Positions 8,595-16,706 of a stretch of DNA of 64,000 nucleotides are shown here, in pieces. The notes under the pieces are model-generated. The model was given only the letters and a program-made list of their open reading frames with translations. It was not told where the DNA came from and ran no database searches. Made by a program: the position numbers and the translations under genes. The first letter of the stretch is position 1; each line of letters starts with the position of its first letter. This DNA is from CAYRQP01 sp964426545 (GTDB lineage: Bacteria; Fermentibacterota; Fermentibacteria; Fermentibacterales; JCC-6): positions 62,001 to 126,000 of the forward strand of contig CAYRQP010000001.1 of the NCBI GenBank assembly GCA_964426545.1, read 5' to 3'.

Positions 8595-9686
8595 TTACTG
8601 CTGGACTGCATTCAGTCGCAGAATATTCTCAAGTTCATCCGGCATTTCTGCAAGAACAGAATCCACTAGCATAAGGGGAATATAATCACGCCATCCGGAA
8701 AAGAGTGAATCCAGGACGATCGTTGAAAGACTGTCGGGTATACCGTTTTGCAGAAGTGTTATTCTATAGTGTGGAATGGTATCAACCGATTCCGCCTGCT
8801 CTAGATTCTGCGATTCACTTTCTTCGGTACTACCCACCATTCCTGCCGACAGGGAAATCTCCGTAGCTTCCCTTAATAATATCGATTCGCACACTTCGGC
8901 ATCCCCGGAAGGTTGTTGCAATGCACTGTCATTCTGCTCTGCAGTTAGCTGTGTACCACTGTTGCCGGGGGGGCATCCACCTGCGCTCGATGAAGCTCCA
9001 TAAGTGATAACGACCTCATCTGACTCAACAATGCTCTCAGGAAGACTCTCTTCGTCTGCAACTGTGCCACCGGTTATTATGTCCCTTTTAAGATCACCTG
9101 TACCTTCGCATTCCAAACCCGAATCCGAACCTGAACTTCCGTCTGCGGCAATAACATTTGATGCTGTACCTGAATCTTCAGACTCCGCAGTGTTTATCGG
9201 TGTTTCTTCCTCTGAGGTCAGAACTTCTTCAGTTTCCCCATCGAAGAATCGGGATGCTGTATCGCCTGCTTGACCAGCAGGTTGTACGGGTTCAGCAGTG
9301 TCGTCTGATGAATCAGGTTTTCCCATAGGCTCTTGAACGGCGAGATGGTCGTCTTGCAGTGCTTCCGATACTACGGTATCCCTGTTTATCAATATGAATG
9401 TAGTTCCCAGCAGTGCTATGAGAACGGCTGCTACAGCCGGAATAAACTTCTGCAGTTTCCTCTTTGGAAAGACTTCCTTCATTAATTTTTCTTTAAGCAG
9501 ACTGAATTGAGCATCAGTTGGTTCCCTGTAATCTTCCCGCCAGGCCTGCTCTGTCTTCCTGAGATAGTCGATAGTCCGTCGGCAATCCGTGCATGCATCG
9601 AGATGAGAGAGAATTGCTTTTGTTTCACCTTCGGTGAGTTCCCCGTCATGCAGACGCATGAGTTCGGTGAATTCAGGACATTTCAT
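8595..9686 (-). CDS. Anti-sigma factor with zf-HC2 domain
   Basis: A 363-residue transmembrane anti-sigma factor. The N-terminal cytoplasmic zinc-binding domain has C3 and the HxxxCxxC motif (H28, C32, C35) of the zf-HC2/ZAS family. A single membrane helix spans about 81-100. The remaining 260 residues are extracytoplasmic, rich in Ser, Glu and Asp in the middle (about 105-290), with a more ordered C-terminal end. By family knowledge it should hold the upstream ECF sigma factor inactive until an envelope signal arrives. Its start overlaps the sigma gene by 14 nt, which supports a coupled pair. The long acidic linker is unusual for the family. Confidence 0.88.
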   Translation of the reverse strand: MKCPEFTELMRLHDGELTEGETKAILSHLDACTDCRRTIDYLRKTEQAWREDYREPTDAQFSLLKEKLMKEVFPKRKLQKFIPAVAAVLIALLGTTFILINRDTVVSEALQDDHLAVQEPMGKPDSSDDTAEPVQPAGQAGDTASRFFDGETEEVLTSEEETPINTAESEDSGTASNVIAADGSSGSDSGLECEGTGDLKRDIITGGTVADEESLPESIVESDEVVITYGASSSAGGCPPGNSGTQLTAEQNDSALQQPSGDAEVCESILLREATEISLSAGMVGSTEESESQNLEQAESVDTIPHYRITLLQNGIPDSLSTIVLDSLFSGWRDYIPLMLVDSVLAEMPDELENILRLNAVQQ

Positions 9687-10287
9687 CGATATTCTCCATG
9701 TTCAGATTTACCTTCAGGTAGTCTCTAACGCTTTTTCTTGCGCGATTCAGCCTAGACATGACTGTACCCATTGGAATTTCAAGAACTTCTGCAATTTCTG
9801 CATACGACAGATTTTGGTCGACGCACAGGATAAAAACTGCTTTCAGCCTGGGAGTAAGGTTCTCGACTGCTTTCGCAATTGAATCCTTCAGTTCACCGGC
9901 AATTACCTTCTCCATCATGTCGACATCCACTACCAACTCGCCATCCATGCCGTATTCTTCATCGAATTCAATCTCATTGCGTCTCCTTCTCGACCGGATA
10001 TGATTCAACGCTGTGTTGGTGACTATACGGTACATCCATGTAAAAAATCTGTAATCCGTGTTGAATCTGTCCATTGCTTTCATTGCCTTGATAAAAGCCT
10101 CCTGTGTAACATCCCAAGCTTCATCATCACTCCTGCACATGCGCCTTGCCACCCTGAATATTCGTTTCGAGTACTTCTCGAAGAGCATACCGAATGCATC
10201 CCTGTTACCATCCTTTGCACGCTTCAGAATTTCGTGGTCGGGATCTTCTGAAACAAGTGTCATAAATAATACACTCAGGAAGAACAT
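9673..10287 (-). CDS. ECF-type RNA polymerase sigma factor
   Basis: A sigma-70 family ECF sigma factor of 204 residues. Region 2 covers about 28-100 (AFGMLFEKYSKRIFRVARR through WDVTQEAFIKA and the melting region FTWMYRIVTNTALNHIR). Region 4 covers about 142-192, with the helix-turn-helix LSYAEIAEVLEIPMGTVMSR. No region 3 is present, as expected for ECF factors. The ATG at 10287 is preceded by AAGGGGA. It is followed by its anti-sigma factor and preceded by the lpx/bam block, 19 bp after the DUF5683-like gene, so an envelope-stress role is a reasonable inference. No autoregulatory promoter could be identified confidently. Confidence 0.92.
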   Translation of the reverse strand: MFFLSVLFMTLVSEDPDHEILKRAKDGNRDAFGMLFEKYSKRIFRVARRMCRSDDEAWDVTQEAFIKAMKAMDRFNTDYRFFTWMYRIVTNTALNHIRSRRRRNEIEFDEEYGMDGELVVDVDMMEKVIAGELKDSIAKAVENLTPRLKAVFILCVDQNLSYAEIAEVLEIPMGTVMSRLNRARKSVRDYLKVNLNMENIDEMS

Positions 10288-10306
10288 TTATTCCCCTTAG
10301 GCAGAA

Positions 10307-10837
10307 TCAGAAGTGAATGTAAATAGCGGCACCAATCTGCGTCTCAGATTCAAAATCACTGTTTTCCGCTTCGAATGAAAAAAGATAAGCATCGACATAT
10401 GCATCAAGCATTCCTATCAGCCAAGCTCCGGATGTGTACCATATAAGGGAGAGTCTTGTTTCATAATGCAGGTCATAGGATTGTGTGTCTCCGGTTTCAT
10501 CTGCATCCTTCATTGCAGCATTCTCAGCAATCAGCCATGCCAGCAGTCCGATTTCCACCACCCCGTACAAAACTCCCTTGAGTGGCTCATCGTTGTAAAA
10601 CTGTCCCCATCCGGGCAGGACAGCTGAACGAAGCATAGCACCTGTAGGGTTCCGGTATTCGATCTCAGTATCCATGACAATTACAGTAGAATCCGATTCA
10701 GCCAGTCCTCTTTCAGGGGGTGTATCATCATTCTGCATTGTTTCAGATGTTTCAGGTATTTCAGATGTTTCAGAAAAGACCATTGATATAAAGGTAAGCA
10801 TCATTACAAAAAAATAACAGCGGACACAGTTCTTCAA
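10307..10837 (-). CDS. DUF5683-like membrane protein
   Basis: A 176-residue protein with an N-terminal signal or anchor segment (about 8-22), an acidic Ser/Thr-rich spacer, and a conserved core LRSAVLPGWGQFYN followed by KGVLYG and two more membrane segments. That core matches DUF5683-type proteins commonly found next to outer membrane biogenesis genes in FCB-group bacteria; their biochemical role is not known. The start is a TTG at 10837 with GAGGAG eight bases upstream, overlapping the lpxA stop codon. Confidence 0.75.
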   Translation of the reverse strand: MKNCVRCYFFVMMLTFISMVFSETSEIPETSETMQNDDTPPERGLAESDSTVIVMDTEIEYRNPTGAMLRSAVLPGWGQFYNDEPLKGVLYGVVEIGLLAWLIAENAAMKDADETGDTQSYDLHYETRLSLIWYTSGAWLIGMLDAYVDAYLFSFEAENSDFESETQIGAAIYIHF

Positions 10838-11592
10838 CTCACGACTCCTCTTTTACTTGAGAGGATGAATTCAGCGATTTCGAGCCCATCCTCATTACCG
10901 GAATTTCTTATTATCTCTGTGGCTTTTTCAGTCAGAAGTCCTTTGTGTCGAAAAAGATATCGAAAAATTTCGTAGAGCTCTTTTATTCTCTCAGATGAAA
11001 ATTCGTTGCGCTTTAGTTTAATCTTATTCAAGGACCGTACCCTAAGCGGGTATCCACCTACGATAACAAAGGGAGGTATATCCTTGTTGACCCTGTAACC
11101 GCCACCAACCATTGCACACTGTCCTATCCTTACGAACTGGTGTATAGGAACTACCCCTCCAATGGTAACATGACTGTTTACCTCTACATGTCCGGCGAGA
11201 TTCACCGCGTTGGCGAGAATGACTTCATCGCCGATAATGCAGTCATGTGCAATATGAACATAGGCCATGATCAGACAGTTCTCACCGACAACTGTCCTAC
11301 CGCCTTCACCGGTACCTCTGTTGATATTTGCAAACTCTCTGATTACAGTATCTTTTCCTATAATCAATTCACTTCTTTCTCCGCCGTATTTCAGATCCTG
11401 CGGGTCGGTACCGATAACAGCTGAAGGTCCGATACTGACTCCATCGGACAGAGTACACGGTCCATGCACTACTGCATGCGATGCTATCCTGACATTATTC
11501 CCAATAGAAACATCTTCACCAATAACAGCATAAGCACCAATGTCTGCGTCCCCGGGTATCCTGCTCTCTGAAATGACCGTCGCGTGGATCAT
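10834..11592 (-). CDS. lpxA: UDP-N-acetylglucosamine acyltransferase LpxA
   Basis: Cytoplasmic acyltransferase for the first step of lipid A synthesis. It transfers an R-3-hydroxyacyl chain from acyl carrier protein to O3 of UDP-GlcNAc. The 252 residues are near the family norm. The left-handed beta-helix is built of hexapeptide repeats through about residue 190, followed by a helical C-terminus. The catalytic histidine is H116 in YVHIAHDC, matching H125 of E. coli. Further family motifs are GTDPQDLKY and the GHV loop. The gene overlaps the lpxC/fabZ stop by 4 nt and the DUF5683-like gene by 4 nt, so translation is probably coupled along the operon. Confidence 0.95.
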   Translation of the reverse strand: MIHATVISESRIPGDADIGAYAVIGEDVSIGNNVRIASHAVVHGPCTLSDGVSIGPSAVIGTDPQDLKYGGERSELIIGKDTVIREFANINRGTGEGGRTVVGENCLIMAYVHIAHDCIIGDEVILANAVNLAGHVEVNSHVTIGGVVPIHQFVRIGQCAMVGGGYRVNKDIPPFVIVGGYPLRVRSLNKIKLKRNEFSSERIKELYEIFRYLFRHKGLLTEKATEIIRNSGNEDGLEIAEFILSSKRGVVS

Positions 11593-12905
11593 GTCTTCTT
11601 CACCAGCATTGCCTTGAGTTCAGCTTCGACCATCACCTTATCGTCGACTTTTGCTATGCCTTTCATTCTGCACATCGGCCCCCTCTGCTGCAGCATTGTA
11701 AGTTCGAGTATCACCTGGTCACCCGCCCGCACAGGATTCCTGAATCGGACTTTGTCGAGTCCGGTGAAGTAAACAAGCCAATCTTTCGGGTCCTCCAGTG
11801 CTTCGAACAGCATCAGTCCGCCTGCCTGCCCCAGAGCCTCCACCATCAGAACACCGGGTACAATCGGGCTTCCCGGGAAATGCCCCTGAAAGAACGGTTC
11901 ATTGATGGAAACATTCTTCATCCCGACAATTCTCTTACCCGGGTCGACTTCAAGCACTCTGTCAACCAGCAGAAATGGATATCTGTGCGGAAGCAGGTTC
12001 ATGATATCATCGATGTCCCAAACTTTCTCGGTAAGTGAAACATCGAGAAGTGCATTCCTGTATTTCTGCTTTATCCTCTTGACGAAACTGACATTGGAGG
12101 CGTGGCCTGACTTGGCTGAGATAATATGTCCCCGCACCCTTGCACCGAGTAGTGAAAGATCCCCCAGCAGATCAAGCACTTTATGGCGAACAAATTCGTT
12201 GGGAAAGCGAAGCGGTTCTTCATTGAGTATCCCGTCATCCCCGACTACAATTGCATTTTCAAGCGTACCTCCCTTGATCATGTTCCTCTCCTGCAGAAGT
12301 TTCACATCTTCATACATGCAGAATGTGCGGCAGGATGCAATCTCCTCCTTGTAACTCTCCGGGGTAATCTCAAGGGAGATGTACTGGGTTCCAATAACCG
12401 GATTATCGAAATCGATTGTAAAACTTACCTTCAATCCGTCGAAGGGAACAACGGACAATGTAGCTCCGAATGCTTCTATATTGACCTGCTCTTCGATCTT
12501 GAGGATTTTTCTCGGTTTGTTTTCAATTTCCGAAACTCCGGCACTTTCCAGCAGTTTGATATAACTTCTGACAGAGCCGTCACCCGGCTCGGGCGGTTCA
12601 TCCGAATCAAGTTCTATAAATGCATTGTCGATTCCCATACCGTACAATGCTGACAGAACATGCTCGACAGTGTGAACTTCATAGTAGTCCTTACCCAGGG
12701 TTGTTCTTCTAGACTGTTCTTCCACCTGCCTGACATTCTCGACACATGCTTTTATTTCCGGATTCCCTTCGACATCGGTTCTGACAAAGACTATTCCGTT
12801 ATCTGCGGGTGCGGGTTTGAACCTTACCGTTGTTTCTCTGCCAATGTGAATACCAATCCCCTTGAATTCCACAGTTGACCCGAGTGTTGTCTGTAAACTC
12901 CCCAT
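11589..12905 (-). CDS. lpxC/fabZ: Bifunctional LpxC deacetylase / FabZ dehydratase
   Basis: A single 438-residue chain joins two enzymes. Residues 1 to about 285 are LpxC, the zinc-dependent UDP-3-O-acyl-GlcNAc deacetylase that commits to lipid A. Zinc ligands are visible at H82 (VEHVLSAL) and in RHKVLDLLGD (His and Asp), and the catalytic region GHASN follows. Residues from about 300 are FabZ, the 3-hydroxyacyl-ACP dehydratase, with LLPHRYPFLLVDRV, the active-site His in GHFPGSPIVPG and the Glu in VEALGQ. The same fusion is known in Bacteroidota and related phyla. The ATG at 12905 starts directly after the lpxD stop, preceded by AAGGGGA within lpxD. Confidence 0.95.
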   Translation of the reverse strand: MGSLQTTLGSTVEFKGIGIHIGRETTVRFKPAPADNGIVFVRTDVEGNPEIKACVENVRQVEEQSRRTTLGKDYYEVHTVEHVLSALYGMGIDNAFIELDSDEPPEPGDGSVRSYIKLLESAGVSEIENKPRKILKIEEQVNIEAFGATLSVVPFDGLKVSFTIDFDNPVIGTQYISLEITPESYKEEIASCRTFCMYEDVKLLQERNMIKGGTLENAIVVGDDGILNEEPLRFPNEFVRHKVLDLLGDLSLLGARVRGHIISAKSGHASNVSFVKRIKQKYRNALLDVSLTEKVWDIDDIMNLLPHRYPFLLVDRVLEVDPGKRIVGMKNVSINEPFFQGHFPGSPIVPGVLMVEALGQAGGLMLFEALEDPKDWLVYFTGLDKVRFRNPVRAGDQVILELTMLQQRGPMCRMKGIAKVDDKVMVEAELKAMLVKKT

Positions 12906-13916
12906 TTAATCCCCTTCTCCATCTCTCTGTTTCTTTACCTCTGCATAAATACCGGAAATTTTCGAGAGTGTAGCCTGTATTCTCAAAGACTCAGAATGCG
13001 GTCTTGCGGGATAACCGGAAACTGTTGTCCCTGCGGGAACATCTTTGGTTACTCCTGCCTGTGCTGCTATAACTGCACCATCCCCTATTTCAATATGTCC
13101 GTTGATACCTGCCTGACCGCCGAATACGACTCCTGAACCGACTTTCGTACTTCCGGCAATCCCTGTCTGGGCTGCTATAAAACACCCGTCACCTATTATA
13201 ACATTATGAGCGATTTGTATTAGATTGTCCAGTTTTGTGTGTTTTCCAATGACAGTGCTGCCTACTACAGCCCTGTCTATCGTGCAGCAAGCCCCAATCT
13301 CTACATCATCCTCAATGACGACATTGCCGCACTGGGGGATCTTCTTATGGCCATTTGCATCAGGTACGAATCCAAAACCATCAGAGCCAATCACTGTACC
13401 TGAGTGAATAACTACCCTGTCTCCTATTTCAGAATTGCTTCCGATTGAAGTGTTTGCGTGTATCACACAGCTTTTACCGATGATGGAGCCAGGACCTATG
13501 ACTGAATTGGCTCCGACAGAAGCATTTTTTCCTATTGTGACATTTCTGTCGATTACTGCACCGGGTCCAATCTCTGCGCCCGGTGCTATTTCAACAGAAG
13601 GGTGAATTACAGCCGTTTCCTGAATTCCTCTAAAACCGCTTTCTTCCGGTTCGAAGAACTGCTCAAGTGCAATCCGGAAGGCATCGTGAGCATTGGTTAC
13701 CAGAATCTGATTCGAAGCACTCGTCTCAATCTGTTTTGCAGTAATAACCGCCAGTGCTTTCGTTGACTTCAAATACTTCGTGTAACGTGCATTTCCGTAA
13801 TAGCAGACTTCTGATTCCCCTGCATCCTGAAGCGTCGAAACTCCCTTTACTTCGATACTCCCGCCGCAACCCTGAAGTGTACCGCGAAGTGCTTCAGCAA
13901 GTTCTGAAAGCAGCAT
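12906..13916 (-). CDS. lpxD: UDP-3-O-acylglucosamine N-acyltransferase LpxD
   Basis: Third committed enzyme of lipid A synthesis. It adds a second hydroxyacyl chain to the 2-amino group of the glucosamine. The 336 residues are normal for the family. The N-terminal uridine-binding domain spans about 1-95. Hexapeptide repeats form the beta-helix from about 100 to 290, with the catalytic His in LIQIAHNV. A short C-terminal helix follows. The DGFGF motif typical of LpxD is present. It follows ompH directly, and its stop abuts the lpxC/fabZ ATG. The order ompH-lpxD-lpxC/fabZ-lpxA supports the assignment. Confidence 0.95.
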   Translation of the reverse strand: MLLSELAEALRGTLQGCGGSIEVKGVSTLQDAGESEVCYYGNARYTKYLKSTKALAVITAKQIETSASNQILVTNAHDAFRIALEQFFEPEESGFRGIQETAVIHPSVEIAPGAEIGPGAVIDRNVTIGKNASVGANSVIGPGSIIGKSCVIHANTSIGSNSEIGDRVVIHSGTVIGSDGFGFVPDANGHKKIPQCGNVVIEDDVEIGACCTIDRAVVGSTVIGKHTKLDNLIQIAHNVIIGDGCFIAAQTGIAGSTKVGSGVVFGGQAGINGHIEIGDGAVIAAQAGVTKDVPAGTTVSGYPARPHSESLRIQATLSKISGIYAEVKKQRDGEGD

Positions 13917-14423
13917 TTATTCTCTGCCCCCCCTGGAGAGAAAGTCTATGACCTCCTGAGTAATGTCCAGCGCATCATCTGCGTACACAACGGTTCCGTT
14001 TGCAATGTCGATAACGATGTCTATCCCTTCTTCTACACAGATTTCCCGTACTGCATCGTTTATGCCAGAGACTATAGGGGATACAAGTTGTTCATTCCTG
14101 GTCTCAACAAGTCCACCGGGTCCGAATGTCGATGCAACATAGTTCTGAAGTTCCATCTGCTTCACTTCGAGTTCGTCCTCCAGTTCGGTCCTGCGCTCGG
14201 GGCTCATAACCATTGTAAAGTCAAGGTCTATTTCGATTTCATCTATCTCATCCTGAAGAGAGTCTGCATGCGCCTCCCACTCCTCAATCTCGTTTTCCAG
14301 AAGTTCTCTTGCATCTGTCACATCCCCAAGGGAATTGAATATTACATCGGAGTCTATCACCGCTATCGTTTGTGCAGTAGAGAATGCAGTCAGCAGGAAT
14401 AATAAAAGAGATATCATTTTCAT
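13917..14423 (-). CDS. OmpH/Skp-family periplasmic chaperone
   Basis: A 168-residue secreted protein with a signal peptide ending near FSTAQ, then IAVIDSDVIFNSL, the usual start of OmpH/Skp mature proteins. Residues about 35-100 are a charged coiled coil rich in Glu and Leu, forming the tentacles that hold unfolded outer membrane proteins. The C-terminal beta segment (about 125-155, GIDIVIDIANGTVVYADD) closes the trimer body. The gene lies between bamA and lpxD, the usual place for skp. It is more acidic than E. coli Skp, so client contacts may differ. Confidence 0.88.
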   Translation of the reverse strand: MKMISLLLFLLTAFSTAQTIAVIDSDVIFNSLGDVTDARELLENEIEEWEAHADSLQDEIDEIEIDLDFTMVMSPERRTELEDELEVKQMELQNYVASTFGPGGLVETRNEQLVSPIVSGINDAVREICVEEGIDIVIDIANGTVVYADDALDITQEVIDFLSRGGRE

Positions 14424-14468
14424 TTCTCAGTCTCCTTAAGAGTTATATAAGCCAACAGAACCATGCAC

Positions 14469-16706
14469 TCAAAACGAAGTACCGAACTGGAAGTGGGGTT
14501 CCCATCCGGGTTCGGGTCGGTCGAATCCATATGTGTAATCCAGTCCTATAACGCCCAGCATGGGGATTTCGATTCTTATTCCCAGTCCAACCCCCCTGTA
14601 GAGATCACTAATGTCAGTTGCTGACAATGAACTCCATGTATTCCCTGCATCTCCATGCAGCGACATCTGAATCTGGTCAATTATCCTGTAGCGAAATTCA
14701 GCGGAGAGAATCATCATTGTTTTCCCGCCCACCGTCTCATAGCCTTCCACTGCGGCAATCGACCTTGAAGGGTATCCCCTGACGCCAAAGAAACCTGTGC
14801 CGCCCAGTTCGAAAAGTTCATATGCTGGCGGTTCCTCACCAGCTAGCGAGCCGACTACTCCGCCCCTGAATCGAAGGAAATAGATGAATTTCCAGGATGC
14901 GGGAATGTACCAGCTTGAATCAAGCAGATATTCCTGATATCCGATATTCCCGCCAAAACCGCCGCCTGCGAATTCCATTGTAAGGCTGTTAAGGGAACCG
15001 TGTGAAGCGAACATCCGCCTATCCCTGTTGTCACGGGCAATGCTCAGACGCATGGAACTCGTCCACCGGGGCCAGTCGGTATCGTTGAGAGAATAGTAAA
15101 AACTGGTTGTATCTGAAGTTATGTCGAAAACATCGACTTTCTCCAGCATATAACGTACAGATGCTCTTGTATAATCGAACCATGGAAGTGGTCTGCCTAC
15201 GGTGACTGATCCACCGGTTCTTCTTCTGTCGTATTCATCGCGGTTTGTAATTGTATGGAACAGTTCACCCCCGAGAGAGAGCGGAGTATCCATGACCCAG
15301 GGCTCGGTGAAACCAAGCTGAATATCCTGTTTGGTCGAAGAGAACTGATAATTCAGATTTACCACCTGTCCGCGCCCGAACAGATTCGTCTCGGCAAGTT
15401 CGATAAACCCTGCGAAACCGTCCTCCCCGCCGTAGCTGGCTCCGAGTCCTGCTGTACCGGTAGTTTTCTCGAAGACATTGAAGATAAGGTCGATATCGGA
15501 AGAACCATCGATGTAGCCAAAATCAACCATCAGGTCCTGAAAATAATTGAGATAGTAAATATTCCTGTAACTTCGCATCAGTGCTGACCGTCTGAACATA
15601 TCCCCCGGGAAAACTGTTATCTCTCTTCTTATCACATTGTCGAGGGTGCGGGTGTTTCCGCCTATGATCACCTTGCGTACATGTGCCCTGTCCCCTTCAC
15701 TGATGAGGAATCCAATATCAAGGGCAGTCGAATCCGGAGATATTTCAATGACAGGCTGTATCGAAGCATAGAAATAGCCGCGCTCCTGGAATATCTCGTA
15801 AAGTAATGTCATCGAATTACCCAGTTTTTCTTCGCTGTAACTGTCGGTCGGACTGAAATCCATTGCAAGTGCAAGAAGCGAATCAGGATATTCTTCATTT
15901 CCATCGAATGTCACTGTTCCGAATTCGAAGTACTTGCCTTCCGAGACTGTAATCTCGATAAGAAGGTGCCTGCCGTCTTCGAGCATGGACCTCGATACAT
16001 CAGTCACCACTGCTTCGGGATATCCGTTGTTGCGGTAGAAAGCCCCGATTTGAACGATATCTACCTGAAATTTACTCTCCTCGAACTGCCCAGACCGCCA
16101 GAATGAATCTTCCCTGGTGTCAATCTCTCCCCTGAGTTTTTCATCATCGAATGCTGTATTCCCGTAAAAGACTATTTCGCCCACCCGCACATCAGGTCCT
16201 TCGGTACATTCGAACACGAGGGTGCTTCTATGATCACTGTCAGGTTCCCGCCAGAATGAAACAACCTCAGCAGCATGGTGATTCTTTTCTGCATACAGGC
16301 CGAGAATCATCTGCCTGGCTCTTTCGACATCATACGGGGTTACAGTCTGCCCGGGGTAAATAGATAGTGTATCAGTGATAGCGCTCTCACTGAGACAACC
16401 GGGGTTTATGACTTCAATGCTGCTCAACAGTCTGTTTTCAGTCACTCTGATTAGTATATCGGCATACCCGTCTGCTGCAGCCGTATCTGCAAGTATCTCT
16501 ATATCGGAAAAATAACCAAGGTCGAAAAGTGCATCTGTTCCCTTTGCAATCGAAAAAGCAGTCAATTCATCACCGCTGCTCATTCCGAAGACTGATAATA
16601 TCAGCTCGTTATTTACAAATGTATTGCCCTCGACAGAAATCGAATTAACCGAAGCGGGATATGCGGTCGAGATGATCAGAATAGATATCAGGACACAGAT
16701 TTTCAT
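14469..16706 (-). CDS. bamA: Outer membrane assembly protein BamA
   Basis: Central subunit of the beta-barrel assembly machine in the outer membrane. The 745 residues start with a signal peptide (about 1-18) and SISVEGNTFV, the first POTRA domain. Repeated POTRA-like units (for example VRVGEIVFYGNTAFDD and VRKVIIGGNTRTLDN) run to about residue 415. The Omp85 16-strand barrel follows, with the GGTGFFGVRGYPSR segment near the conserved substrate-binding loop and a C-terminal Phe. The upstream clpC stop overlaps its start by 4 nt, and ompH follows after 45 bp. The length is slightly below E. coli BamA (810). Confidence 0.94.
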   Translation of the reverse strand: MKICVLISILIISTAYPASVNSISVEGNTFVNNELILSVFGMSSGDELTAFSIAKGTDALFDLGYFSDIEILADTAAADGYADILIRVTENRLLSSIEVINPGCLSESAITDTLSIYPGQTVTPYDVERARQMILGLYAEKNHHAAEVVSFWREPDSDHRSTLVFECTEGPDVRVGEIVFYGNTAFDDEKLRGEIDTREDSFWRSGQFEESKFQVDIVQIGAFYRNNGYPEAVVTDVSRSMLEDGRHLLIEITVSEGKYFEFGTVTFDGNEEYPDSLLALAMDFSPTDSYSEEKLGNSMTLLYEIFQERGYFYASIQPVIEISPDSTALDIGFLISEGDRAHVRKVIIGGNTRTLDNVIRREITVFPGDMFRRSALMRSYRNIYYLNYFQDLMVDFGYIDGSSDIDLIFNVFEKTTGTAGLGASYGGEDGFAGFIELAETNLFGRGQVVNLNYQFSSTKQDIQLGFTEPWVMDTPLSLGGELFHTITNRDEYDRRRTGGSVTVGRPLPWFDYTRASVRYMLEKVDVFDITSDTTSFYYSLNDTDWPRWTSSMRLSIARDNRDRRMFASHGSLNSLTMEFAGGGFGGNIGYQEYLLDSSWYIPASWKFIYFLRFRGGVVGSLAGEEPPAYELFELGGTGFFGVRGYPSRSIAAVEGYETVGGKTMMILSAEFRYRIIDQIQMSLHGDAGNTWSSLSATDISDLYRGVGLGIRIEIPMLGVIGLDYTYGFDRPEPGWEPHFQFGTSF

